Source of the DNA: Kitasatospora sp. MMS16-BH015
GTDB taxonomy: Bacteria; Actinomycetota; Actinomycetes; Streptomycetales; Streptomycetaceae
NCBI RefSeq assembly: GCF_002943525.1
Contig: NZ_CP025394.1
Coordinates: 4,898,001 to 4,962,000, forward strand
DNA: 64,000 nucleotides
Reading direction: 5' to 3'
Part shown: positions 49,532-57,618 of the stretch, one piece after another
How positions within the stretch are numbered: position 1 is the stretch's first letter
Layout: every line of letters starts with the position of its first letter
The notes under the pieces: model-generated
What the model saw: only the letters and a program-made list of their open reading frames with translations
Told to the model about the DNA's origin: nothing
Databases searched by the model: none
Made by a program: the position numbers and the translations under genes

Positions 49532-52195
49532 TTGTCGGCAAGCGACCACAAGAGGCGATGGCTCACGATCTGCGCCGTCACCGCGACGATGGGCCTGATC
49601 GGCCTGCCCGCGAGCGCGGCTGGGGTGCACGGCACCCCGTTCGGCGCCCGGCAGCTGGCGGCCCAGGCCAAGCAGCGGCTGGCGCACACCGCTGCGACGC
49701 CGCACACCTTCGCCTCGCGTGCGGCGGGCGGGGACGGCGACGGCGGCAGCGAGTCGGACTCCGTGCAGGAGGGTGCCGACCAGCGGGCCGAGGCCCGCAC
49801 CTCGCCCGGCATCGTGACCCCCGGCGCCTTCTCGGCGGCCTGGGGGCAGCTGCGCGCCCTGCCGCAGGCGGGCGGCGACTGGAAGCACCTGACCGGCCTG
49901 GCCTACGACTCGGACGACCCGCGCTACCGTGACGTGGACTCCAACTCCAGCGCCGGCATGGGCAGGGTGACCGGCAGGACGGCCGCCGTCGCGGCCGACG
50001 ACCAGGGCCACGTCTACGCCGGCAGCGCGGGCGGCGGCGTCTGGCGCTCCTCGACCGGTGGCGGCAAGTGGGAGCCGATCAGCGACGCGCTGCCCAGCCA
50101 GTCCACCGGGGCGCTCGCCCTGGACGGCCAGGGCCGGCTCTGGCTCGGCACCGGCGAGGCCAACACCAACACCGACGCCTACCTGGGCGCGGGCGTCTTC
50201 GTGCTCGACCGCCCGGCGAGCGGCAGGTTCACCGCCCGCACCCGGGTCGGCGGCGCCGAGCTGGACAGCACCACCGTGCACGCGATCCGCTTCGGCGCGG
50301 GCAAGGCCTGGGCGGCCACCAGCAAGGGCGTCTGGACCCACTCGCTGAGCGACCTCGCCGGCCCCTGGCAGCTGGAGTTCGCGCCCAACCCGGACTACCT
50401 GCCCGGCGGCCCGCTGGCGGCCGACCCGAACGCCCCGTACAAGAACATCACCACCGACATCGCGATCGACCCGCGCGACCCGTCCAAGGTGGTGCTGGCG
50501 GTCGGTTGGCGCGGCGGTGACAGCTACAACGGCTTCTACACCAAGAGCAACGGCAGTTGGCAGCGGATCGCCTCGCTCGGCGACCTGCCGACCGACGCCG
50601 CGAACGTGGGCAGCGTGACCTTCGCCCGCTCGGCGGACGGCTCGCGGTACTACGCGATCGACCAGTCCCCGGCGCAGCAGGCCGGCAACCCGGACAGCGC
50701 GCTGGCCGGCATCTTCGAATCCAAGTCCGGCTCGCCGCTGGGCCCGTGGACCCGAATAGCCGACTACCACCAGCTGGCCGCCGCCGGCTCGGGCCTCCAA
50801 CAGGAGGGCGACCTGCCGGGCAGCCAGTCCTGGTACGACCAGTCGCTCCAGGTCGACCCGACCAACCCGGACCACGTGTACGCGGGCCTGGAGGAGCTCT
50901 TCGAGACCTCCGACGCGGGCACCACCTGGAAGGCCGTCGGGCCGTACTGGAACTTCAACTTCCCGTGCTGGTCGATCGATCCGGCGCACCAGAGCGGCAG
51001 CTGCTCGCCGACCACCCACCCGGACCAGCACGGTCTGGCGGTCGGCAGCTACCAGGGCAGGCCGTACCTGTTCGCGGGCAACGACGGTGGTGTCTACCGC
51101 CGGCCGCTGGTCGGGCAGACCGACGCGAGCGGGCACGCCACCGACTGGGCCTCGCTCAACGACGGCACCATCGACACCCTGGAGTACTACTCGGTCGGCG
51201 TCGGCAAGGACCCGGCCGGCAAGGGGGTGGCGATCACCGGCGGCCTCCAGGACAACGGGCAGTCGATGCTCCGCCCGCACGACAAGGTGATGGGCTCCAA
51301 CTTCGGCGGTGACGGCGGCGATTCGCTGGCCAACCCGAAGAACGGCTGCGAGATGGCCCAGGAGTACGTCTACCTGGCGCTCAACGTCACCCAGAACTGC
51401 GCGGTCAACGACGGAAGTTGGATCACCGACCCGAGCAAGGCCACCTCCTTCTCGATCGCCCCGGCGGACAACAAGCTGGGCGGGGCCGGGGCCCGGTTCA
51501 TCGCCCCGCTGGCGGCCGACGCCAACGACCCGAATCGCTGGGTGGCCGGCGGGCGGCACGTCTGGACCCAGTCCAAGGGCTACGCGATCCGCTCCGGCGA
51601 CGAGTGGCTCTCGGCCTACGACCTCGGCGCCGGGCACGTCTCCACCGCCGTGGCCGCCGCCAACGGCACGGTGTACGCGGCCTGGTGCGGCCCGTGCAAC
51701 AACCAGGGCTTCACCCGCGGCATCGCCGTCGGCAACGCGGACGGCACCGGCTGGCGCCAGCTCACCCTGCCGGCCGACGGCTCCGGCGTGCCCAACCGCT
51801 ACCTGAGCGGCCTGACCGTCGACCCGGCCGACCCGGCGCACGTGTTCGTCGCCGTCAACGGCTTCTCCCGGCACTGGACGGAGGGCCCCGGCGCGGGCCT
51901 CGGCCACGTCTGGGAGAGCCACGACTCCGGCGCGCACTGGACGGACATCAGCGCCGACCTGCCGGACGTGCCGGCCGACTCGCTGGTCCAACTGCCCGGC
52001 GGCGCCCTGGCCCTGGCCACCGACCTCGGGGTGCTCTACCGCCCGGCCCACTCCACCGGCTGGCAGCGCCTGGGCGAGCTGCCCGCCGTCGCCGTCGACC
52101 AGCTGAAGGTCGGCCCGGACGGCAAGCTCTACGCCGCGACCCACGGCCGCGGGCTGTACTCGATGGCCCTGGAGGACATCGAAGGCCAGCAGTGA
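49532..52195 (+). CDS. Secreted BNR/sialidase-like beta-propeller protein
   Basis: An 887-residue exported protein with a signal-like N-terminus (RRWLTICAVTATMGLIGLPASAA). Many beta-propeller repeats carry BNR-type blocks (GSAGGGVWRSSTGGGKWEPI, SDAGTTWKAVG, SHDSGAHWTDISADL). This matches the sortilin/BNR 'glycosyl hydrolase' group; sialidase catalytic residues are not evident, so binding to a polymer or peptidoglycan is as likely as hydrolysis. TTG at 49532 chosen for its GGGAGG site; a TTG at 49505 is further up. Confidence 0.8.
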   Translation: MSASDHKRRWLTICAVTATMGLIGLPASAAGVHGTPFGARQLAAQAKQRLAHTAATPHTFASRAAGGDGDGGSESDSVQEGADQRAEARTSPGIVTPGAFSAAWGQLRALPQAGGDWKHLTGLAYDSDDPRYRDVDSNSSAGMGRVTGRTAAVAADDQGHVYAGSAGGGVWRSSTGGGKWEPISDALPSQSTGALALDGQGRLWLGTGEANTNTDAYLGAGVFVLDRPASGRFTARTRVGGAELDSTTVHAIRFGAGKAWAATSKGVWTHSLSDLAGPWQLEFAPNPDYLPGGPLAADPNAPYKNITTDIAIDPRDPSKVVLAVGWRGGDSYNGFYTKSNGSWQRIASLGDLPTDAANVGSVTFARSADGSRYYAIDQSPAQQAGNPDSALAGIFESKSGSPLGPWTRIADYHQLAAAGSGLQQEGDLPGSQSWYDQSLQVDPTNPDHVYAGLEELFETSDAGTTWKAVGPYWNFNFPCWSIDPAHQSGSCSPTTHPDQHGLAVGSYQGRPYLFAGNDGGVYRRPLVGQTDASGHATDWASLNDGTIDTLEYYSVGVGKDPAGKGVAITGGLQDNGQSMLRPHDKVMGSNFGGDGGDSLANPKNGCEMAQEYVYLALNVTQNCAVNDGSWITDPSKATSFSIAPADNKLGGAGARFIAPLAADANDPNRWVAGGRHVWTQSKGYAIRSGDEWLSAYDLGAGHVSTAVAAANGTVYAAWCGPCNNQGFTRGIAVGNADGTGWRQLTLPADGSGVPNRYLSGLTVDPADPAHVFVAVNGFSRHWTEGPGAGLGHVWESHDSGAHWTDISADLPDVPADSLVQLPGGALALATDLGVLYRPAHSTGWQRLGELPAVAVDQLKVGPDGKLYAATHGRGLYSMALEDIEGQQ

Positions 52196-52200
52196 CGGAC

Positions 52201-52236
52201 GGCGGGGTGGCGGCCGGCGACGGCCCCCACCCCGCC
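52201..52236. terminator. Bidirectional terminator between convergent genes
   Basis: 10-bp stem GGCGGGGTGG/CCACCCCGCC with a 16-nt loop, 5 bp after the propeller gene stop and 5 bp from the P450 stop. Confidence 0.7.
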
Positions 52237-52241
52237 CCCGG

Positions 52242-53468
52242 TCAGACCGTGACGTACAGCTGCCGCACGCTGTTGCCGATGAACGAGGGGAGCGGCACCG
52301 GCGCCGGCTTCCCCTCGGCCAGCGCCAAGCCGGGGTAGCGGCCGAAGAGTTCGCGCAGCGCCGTCTCGGCCTCCAGCCGGGCCAGGCCCGCCCCCAGGCA
52401 GAAGTGCGGGCCGTGGCCGAGTGAGAGGTGCCTGGTCTGGGCCCGGGTGAGGTCGAAGCGGTCTGCCTCGGGGTAGTGCCCCTCGTCCCGCCCGACGGCC
52501 GCGTAGGAGGCGAGGATCGCCTCCCCGGCGCGGATCAGCACCCCGCCGACCTCGATCGGCTCGGCCGCGTAGCGCAGCGGGAACTGGCCCACCGGCGAGT
52601 CGTAGCGCAGCGTCTCCTCCACCACGGCGGCCCAGCCCACCTCGCCGTCGAGCACCAGCCGCAGCTGCTCGGGGTGGGCCAGCAGGGCCCGGACGGCGTT
52701 GGTGATCAGGTTGAGCGTGGTCTCGTGCCCGGCGATCAGCATCAGCAGCATGGTGCCGACCAGCTCGATCTCGGTGAGCCGGTCGTCCGCCTCGCGGGCC
52801 GCGATCAGCGCGGTGGTCAGGTCCTCGCCCGGCTGCTCGCGCTTGGCCGCCACCACCGAGCCGAGCAGGGCGAACAGCCCCTGGTTGGCGGCGGCGGCCC
52901 GCTCGGCGGTGGCGGAGCTGGAGACCAGGGTGTCGGAGAGCACGTGCAGCTCGTCCTGCTGGGACGGGTCGAGCCCGAGCAGCTCGCCGATCACCTGCAT
53001 CGGCAGCGGGTAGGCGAAGTGCGCGCGCAGGTCGAAGGGGCCCTGGAGGCCGGCCACCGCCGTCAGCAGCTCATCGGTCAACCGCTCGATCCGCGGCTGG
53101 AGTTCGGCGATCCGGCGCGGGGTGAAGGCCTGGCTGACCAGGCCGCGCAGCCGCCGGTGGTCCTCGCCGTCGGCGGTGACCATGCCGGGCACGGTGACGA
53201 AGCTGCGCAGCGGCCAGTCCGCGGGCAGCCGGCCCTCCCGGAACTCGTTCCAGAGCCGGGGGTCCTTGCCGATCCGGGGGTCGGCGAGCAGCCGCTGGAG
53301 GGCGTCGTGGTGGGTTATCGCCCAGACCACCACCCCGCCAGGGAGCTCCACCAGGACCGCGGGCCCGGCCTCGCGGAGTCCTCGGTTCTCGGTGTGCTGG
53401 TCGGCTCCGAAGGGGTCGAGCCGGAGGGGTCGGAGGTCGTCGGCGGTTCGAAGGGCGGGGGCGTCCAT
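52242..53468 (-). CDS. Cytochrome P450 (CYP154-like), conservon-linked
   Basis: A 408-residue P450 with I-helix LIAGHETTLN, K-helix VEETLRYDSP (ExxR intact) and heme loop LGHGPHFCLGAGLARLE. The position as last gene of a conservon and the N-terminal RLDPFGADQHTE pattern resemble the CYP154 group that pairs with CYP157 in S. coelicolor conservons. Its first 154 bp overlap the 3' end of the preceding P450 gene in another frame. Confidence 0.88.
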   Translation of the reverse strand: MDAPALRTADDLRPLRLDPFGADQHTENRGLREAGPAVLVELPGGVVVWAITHHDALQRLLADPRIGKDPRLWNEFREGRLPADWPLRSFVTVPGMVTADGEDHRRLRGLVSQAFTPRRIAELQPRIERLTDELLTAVAGLQGPFDLRAHFAYPLPMQVIGELLGLDPSQQDELHVLSDTLVSSSATAERAAAANQGLFALLGSVVAAKREQPGEDLTTALIAAREADDRLTEIELVGTMLLMLIAGHETTLNLITNAVRALLAHPEQLRLVLDGEVGWAAVVEETLRYDSPVGQFPLRYAAEPIEVGGVLIRAGEAILASYAAVGRDEGHYPEADRFDLTRAQTRHLSLGHGPHFCLGAGLARLEAETALRELFGRYPGLALAEGKPAPVPLPSFIGNSVRQLYVTV

Positions 53469-54769
53469 GCGGGCCTCTCGGGTGTGGCGGTGCGCGGCGG
53501 GGTGAACGCGCTGTAGAGCACCGGCAACGAGACCAGTGCGCGCGACCAGGGGGACGGACGCCAGGCCAACTCGTGTCCTGGGACGGCTAGTTGCAGATCG
53601 GGCAGCCGGTGGAGCAGGGTCTCCACGGCCGTCTCGACGATGATCCGGGCCGGGTGCTGGGCCGGGCAGACGTGCCGGCCGGCCCCCCAGGCCAGGTGGG
53701 CCCGGTTGCCGACGTGGCCCACCATCGGGCCGCTGGCCCCGTGCACCGCCGGGTCGGCGTTGGCCCCGGCCAGGCCGAGCACCAGCAGGTCGCCCGCGCT
53801 GATGTACTGGCCGCCGAGCACGGTGTCGCCGGTGGCCCAGCGGCCGGGGAAGTTCTGGGTCGGCGGGTCGCGCCAGAGCACCTCCTCCAGCGCGTCCGAG
53901 ACGGTCAGCCGGCCACCGGTGAGGGTGGAGCGGAAGCGGCGGTCGGTGAGCAGCAGCCGCAGTGTGTTGCCGGTCCAGTTGATGGTGGTCTCGTTGCCCG
54001 CGACCAGGATCACCACCAGGTGGTGCACGGCCTCCTCGTCGCTGAGGCCGGCCGGGTGGGCGAGCAGCCAGGAGGTGAGGTCCTGGCCCGGCTCGACCCG
54101 GCGGCGCTTGACCAGGTCGATCAGGATGGCCTGGAACTCGGCGTTGGCCCGCACCGACTTCTCGCTGCTGTCCACGAAGTGGCTGATCAGCTCGATCAGG
54201 TGCGGCCCGGCCTCGGCGGGCAGGCCGAGCAGCCGGGTGAAGACCAGCAGCGGCAGCCGCCGGGCGTACTGGCTGATCAGGTCGGCGGTGCCGTCCGGGC
54301 CCCAGCTGTCGATCAGGCCGTGCGCGGCGCTCTCGGTGGTCTGCCGCAGCTCCCGGTGGTCGATCCGGCCGAGGGTCTGGGCCACCGCCCCGCGCAGCCG
54401 CTGGTGCTCGGCGCCGTCCATGTTGAGCAGGGTCGGCCGCCAGGAGGTCATCGGCAGCAGCCGGGAGTCGGGCTTGAGCCGCCCCTCCCGGGGCACCCGC
54501 CAGCGCCGCGAGTCCTTGGAGAAGAGCTGTTCGTTGCGGGTGAGTTCGAGCAGCTCGGCGTAGCCGAGCACCAGCCAGGCCTCCACCCCGGGCTCCAGCT
54601 CGATCGGCGCCACCGGGCCGTGCCGCTCGCGCATCCGGGCGTACAGCCCGTGCGGGTCCTCGGCCACCGTCTGGCCGTAGAGCGGGGTGACGTCGCCCTG
54701 CGGGCGGTGGGCCGGACAGCCCGGCGGCGGTACCGCGGCGGCGGCCGCCTCCGGCGGGGGAGTGGTCAT
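53315..54769 (-). CDS. Cytochrome P450 lacking ExxR (CYP157-like), conservon-linked
   Basis: A 484-residue P450. The heme loop WGAGRHVCPAQHPAR and I-helix LVAGNETTIN are intact, but the K-helix reads DALEEVLWRDPP, so the ExxR arginine is Trp. This is the known deviation of the CYP157 family, described for CYP157C1. A C-terminal Pro/Thr/Ser-rich extension of about 70 residues, rare in P450s, overlaps the next P450 gene. ATG overlaps the cvnD stop (ATGA). Confidence 0.88.
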   Translation of the reverse strand: MTTPPPEAAAAAVPPPGCPAHRPQGDVTPLYGQTVAEDPHGLYARMRERHGPVAPIELEPGVEAWLVLGYAELLELTRNEQLFSKDSRRWRVPREGRLKPDSRLLPMTSWRPTLLNMDGAEHQRLRGAVAQTLGRIDHRELRQTTESAAHGLIDSWGPDGTADLISQYARRLPLLVFTRLLGLPAEAGPHLIELISHFVDSSEKSVRANAEFQAILIDLVKRRRVEPGQDLTSWLLAHPAGLSDEEAVHHLVVILVAGNETTINWTGNTLRLLLTDRRFRSTLTGGRLTVSDALEEVLWRDPPTQNFPGRWATGDTVLGGQYISAGDLLVLGLAGANADPAVHGASGPMVGHVGNRAHLAWGAGRHVCPAQHPARIIVETAVETLLHRLPDLQLAVPGHELAWRPSPWSRALVSLPVLYSAFTPPRTATPERPAWTPPPFEPPTTSDPSGSTPSEPTSTPRTEDSARPGPRSWWSSLAGWWSGR

Positions 54770-55392
54770 GGCTGGAGCTCCAGGACGGCGGTGGAGTGGA
54801 GGTGCGCGACGAAGTCGATCAGCAGGTCGTACGAGTTCCGGCGGTCCCGCGCGTCGCAGCTGAGGATGGGCACCTCGGGCAGCAGGTCCAGCGCCTCGCG
54901 CAGCGCCTCCTCGGGGTGCTCGGGGCTGCCGGGGAAGGTGTTGACGGCGACGGCGAACGGGATGCGCTGCTCCTCCAGCCGGCCGAGCACGTCGAAGCTC
55001 TCCTCCAGCCGCCGGGTGTCCACCAGCGCGATGGCGCCCAGCGCCCCGCGCGAGAGGTCGTCCCAGAGCGGCCAGAACCGCTGCTGGCCGGGGGTGCCGA
55101 AGAGGTAGAGCGCGAGCCGGGGGTTGAGCGTGATCCGGCCGAAGTCCAGCGCGACCGTGGTGGTGGTCTTGTCGGTGCGCCAGGTGAGGTCGTCCACCCC
55201 GGCCCCGGCGGCCGTCATGGTCTCCTCGGTGCGCAGCGGCGCGATCTCGCTGAGCGAGCCGACCAGGGTGGTCTTGCCCACCCCGAACGGGCCGGTGACC
55301 AGGATCTTGACGGCGCTCTGCACGGTGGCGGGCAGGTAGGCGGGTTCCTCGAGCGGCGCGGCGGCAGGCTCAACGGAGTTGGCGGAGGCCAA
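54766..55392 (-). CDS. cvnD: Conservon GTPase CvnD
   Basis: A 208-residue small GTPase of the conservon type: P-loop VTGPFGVGKTTLVG, the switch II-like LFGTPGQQRF and VNTFPG region. Conservon GTPases act with CvnA-C in a membrane-associated complex likened to a eukaryotic G-protein relay. Start overlaps the end of cvnC by 23 bp. Confidence 0.93.
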   Translation of the reverse strand: MASANSVEPAAAPLEEPAYLPATVQSAVKILVTGPFGVGKTTLVGSLSEIAPLRTEETMTAAGAGVDDLTWRTDKTTTTVALDFGRITLNPRLALYLFGTPGQQRFWPLWDDLSRGALGAIALVDTRRLEESFDVLGRLEEQRIPFAVAVNTFPGSPEHPEEALREALDLLPEVPILSCDARDRRNSYDLLIDFVAHLHSTAVLELQP

Positions 55393-55720
55393 CGAGCACC
55401 TCCTCCAGGAGGGTCGCGGGCAGGCGCTCGGCCTGCTCGACGGGCGGTCGGACGTGCACGGCCCCGAGGTCCCACAGGTCGCCGAGCAGCACCTTGACCA
55501 CGCCGAGCGGCAGCCGCAGGTGGGCGGCGATCTCGGCCACCGAGAGCAACTCGCGGGCCAGGCCCAGGATCCGCAGGTGTTCGCGGCCCAGCCCGGCCGC
55601 CTCCGGATCCGGCAGCTCGGCGGCGGGCACGGCGGCCACCAGGCTCTCCAGGGCCAGCACGTTCCGGCTCGGGCGGCTGCGCCCGCCGGTGATCACGTAC
55701 GGCCGGACCGGTCCGCTCAC
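55370..55720 (-). CDS. cvnC: Conservon DUF742 protein CvnC
   Basis: A 116-residue DUF742 protein (VRPYVITGGRSRPSRNVLALESLV, LLSVAEIAAHLRLPLGVVKVLLGDLWDLGAV), with a winged-helix-like centre. It is a standard third member of conservons; it starts at GTG or ATG overlapping the cvnB stop. Confidence 0.93.
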   Translation of the reverse strand: MSGPVRPYVITGGRSRPSRNVLALESLVAAVPAAELPDPEAAGLGREHLRILGLARELLSVAEIAAHLRLPLGVVKVLLGDLWDLGAVHVRPPVEQAERLPATLLEEVLVGLRQLR

Positions 55721-56130
55721 CGGGCGTCCCCGCCCGCGTGTTCCAGCCGCGGCGGGCTGGTCAGGTGGGTGCCGATCCGCTCGACCAGCACCTGCATCTG
55801 GTACGCGACCAGACCGGCGTCCACGGCCTCGCTGGTGATCACCGCGAGGTGCGCCCCGGCCCCGGCGGCCACGATGAACAGGTAGCCGCCGCCGTACTCT
55901 ACGATGATCTGCCGGGTGGTGGACTGCTGCCCGCCGAACCCCTGCGCCACCCCGCGGGCCAGCGACTGGAGCCCGGAGCAGGCCGCGGCCAGCCGTTCGG
56001 CGTCCTCGCGCAGGATCCGCTCGCTGCGGCCGATCTCCAGCCCGTCGGAGGAGACCACCACCGCGTGCTGCACCTCGGGGACGTTGACGATGTCGGCGAG
56101 CAGCCAGCCGAGGTCAGGACTGGGGGTCAT
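55717..56130 (-). CDS. cvnB: Conservon roadblock/LC7 protein CvnB
   Basis: A 137-residue roadblock-domain protein (LGWLLADIVNVPEVQHAVVVSSDGLEIGRSERI, VEYGGGYLFIVAAGAGAHLAVIT). Roadblock proteins often act as GTPase partners or GAPs; in conservons CvnB bridges CvnA and CvnD. The ATG at 56130 overlaps the 3' end of cvnA by 17 bp; an upstream start at 56274 would add a shadow-type tail. Confidence 0.93.
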   Translation of the reverse strand: MTPSPDLGWLLADIVNVPEVQHAVVVSSDGLEIGRSERILREDAERLAAACSGLQSLARGVAQGFGGQQSTTRQIIVEYGGGYLFIVAAGAGAHLAVITSEAVDAGLVAYQMQVLVERIGTHLTSPPRLEHAGGDAR

Positions 56131-57436
56131 GGAATTCTCCGGGGGCCAGGGGAGGGACGGGGGGAGCGTCGTCGTACGGCTGCCGGGCGGCGGAACGGCC
56201 GCTGGCGGTGCCGGCCTGGAAGAGCGCCATGAAGGTCTGCGCGTCCCGGGCCGAGCGCGGCGGTACGGGGGCACCGCCGAAGTCCTGGGTGGGCGGGGGC
56301 GTCACGCCCCGGCGGTTGGTGCGGCGGGGCAGCGCCCCGGTGGCCGGCGGCGGCCCGGCGGGGGCGGGCTGCGACGGCACCTGGGCCTCCCGGTGGCCAC
56401 CCGGCTCGTACTCCCGCTGCGGCTCGCGGGCGTGCGCCGCGCGGCGCGGGCGGACCGGCAGCTCGGGGCTCTCCACGGCCGGGCGGCCGCGGTGCGGCAC
56501 CACCGGGGAGCCGTACTCCTCGTGCGCGGGCGGCAGGTTGCCCGGCAGCGGGTCGGTGAGCAGCGCGTGTGGCAGCAGCACCACCACCCGCACCCCGCCG
56601 TAGGGCGAGGGGGCGGAGCTCAGGGTGGCCCGGAAGCCGTACTGCTCGGCGAGCCGGCCGACGGCGGCCAGGCCCAGCTGCGGCACCTCGCCTAGCCGGG
56701 AGACCTCCAGGGTGCTGCCGCCGGCCAGCGCGGTGGCGGCCTTCTCCACGGCGTGCTCGGGCATGCCGACCCCGCCGTCGTCGATCTCGATCACCGCGCC
56801 GTTGTGCACCGGCATCAGCGTCACGAACACCTGGGTGGAGGGCGGCGAGTAGCGGGTGGCGTTGTCCAGCAGCTCGGCCACGGCGTGGATCAGCGCCTCG
56901 GCGGCGGCGCCGATCACGGCGGTCTCGATCCGGCTGCGCACCACCACCCGCTGGAACGGCAGGATCCGCGACTGCGCCCCGCGCACCACGTCCTCCAGCG
57001 CGACCGGCTCGGGCCAGTGCCGCCCGGCCCGGGCGCCGCAGAGCACGGCCAGGGTCTGGGCCAGCCGGGCCTGCTGGGCGGCGGCGTGGTCGGCCTTGAG
57101 CAGGCCCTCGAGCAGCGCCGGGTCGTCGTGGGTGCGCTCCATCTCGTCCAGCCCGGCCTGCTGGTCGTGGGCCATCACCAGGATCCGGCGGGCCACGCTG
57201 AGGAAGGCGCGCTGGGTGGAGGCGTTGAGCTCCTGCTCGTGCAGGATGGCGGCGCTCTCGGCGCCGCGCCGGGCCCCCTCCTCGCGCAGCTGCTCGCGCA
57301 GGACGGCGCTCTCCTGCTCGCACTCGGCCAGCCGGCCGCGCAGGGTGGTGGCGACCGCGTGGTAGCGGGCGGCGGCCAGCACCGAGAGGGCGGCGAGCGC
57401 ACCGGCGGCGGTGCAGAACCACTGAGTCGTCGTCAC
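56114..57436 (-). CDS. cvnA: Conservon sensor kinase-like protein CvnA
   Basis: A 440-residue sensor protein: one N-terminal transmembrane helix (WFCTAAGALAALSVLAAARYHAVA), coiled-coil region, then a GHKL ATPase (VAELLDNATRYSPPSTQV, EIDDGGVGM, LGLAAVGRLAEQYG). The histidine phosphorylation site is not obvious, as in other CvnA proteins. A long Pro/Arg-rich C-terminal tail (about 300-440) is disordered. First gene of the conservon; GTG start. Confidence 0.92.
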   Translation of the reverse strand: MTTTQWFCTAAGALAALSVLAAARYHAVATTLRGRLAECEQESAVLREQLREEGARRGAESAAILHEQELNASTQRAFLSVARRILVMAHDQQAGLDEMERTHDDPALLEGLLKADHAAAQQARLAQTLAVLCGARAGRHWPEPVALEDVVRGAQSRILPFQRVVVRSRIETAVIGAAAEALIHAVAELLDNATRYSPPSTQVFVTLMPVHNGAVIEIDDGGVGMPEHAVEKAATALAGGSTLEVSRLGEVPQLGLAAVGRLAEQYGFRATLSSAPSPYGGVRVVVLLPHALLTDPLPGNLPPAHEEYGSPVVPHRGRPAVESPELPVRPRRAAHAREPQREYEPGGHREAQVPSQPAPAGPPPATGALPRRTNRRGVTPPPTQDFGGAPVPPRSARDAQTFMALFQAGTASGRSAARQPYDDAPPVPPLAPGEFHDPQS

Positions 57437-57618
57437 GCGGCGAATTCTAGGGCGATGATCCTATCCAAGGGTGAACACTTCTGACACTCAGTGACCCGAA
57501 CCCGACAGTTTTTACCCTGGAGGTCATCCGGCGGGTGCCTTTCAGCCAACTCACAGCCACCGGCGGGATGCTGGGCGCCCCCGCTCAGACCGCCGCTCGG
57601 CACGCACTCAGCCCGCAC

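Noticed and set aside
49532..52195. Catalytic sialidase
   Set aside because: Asp-box-like repeats are present but the Arg triad and Tyr/Glu nucleophile pattern are not evident.
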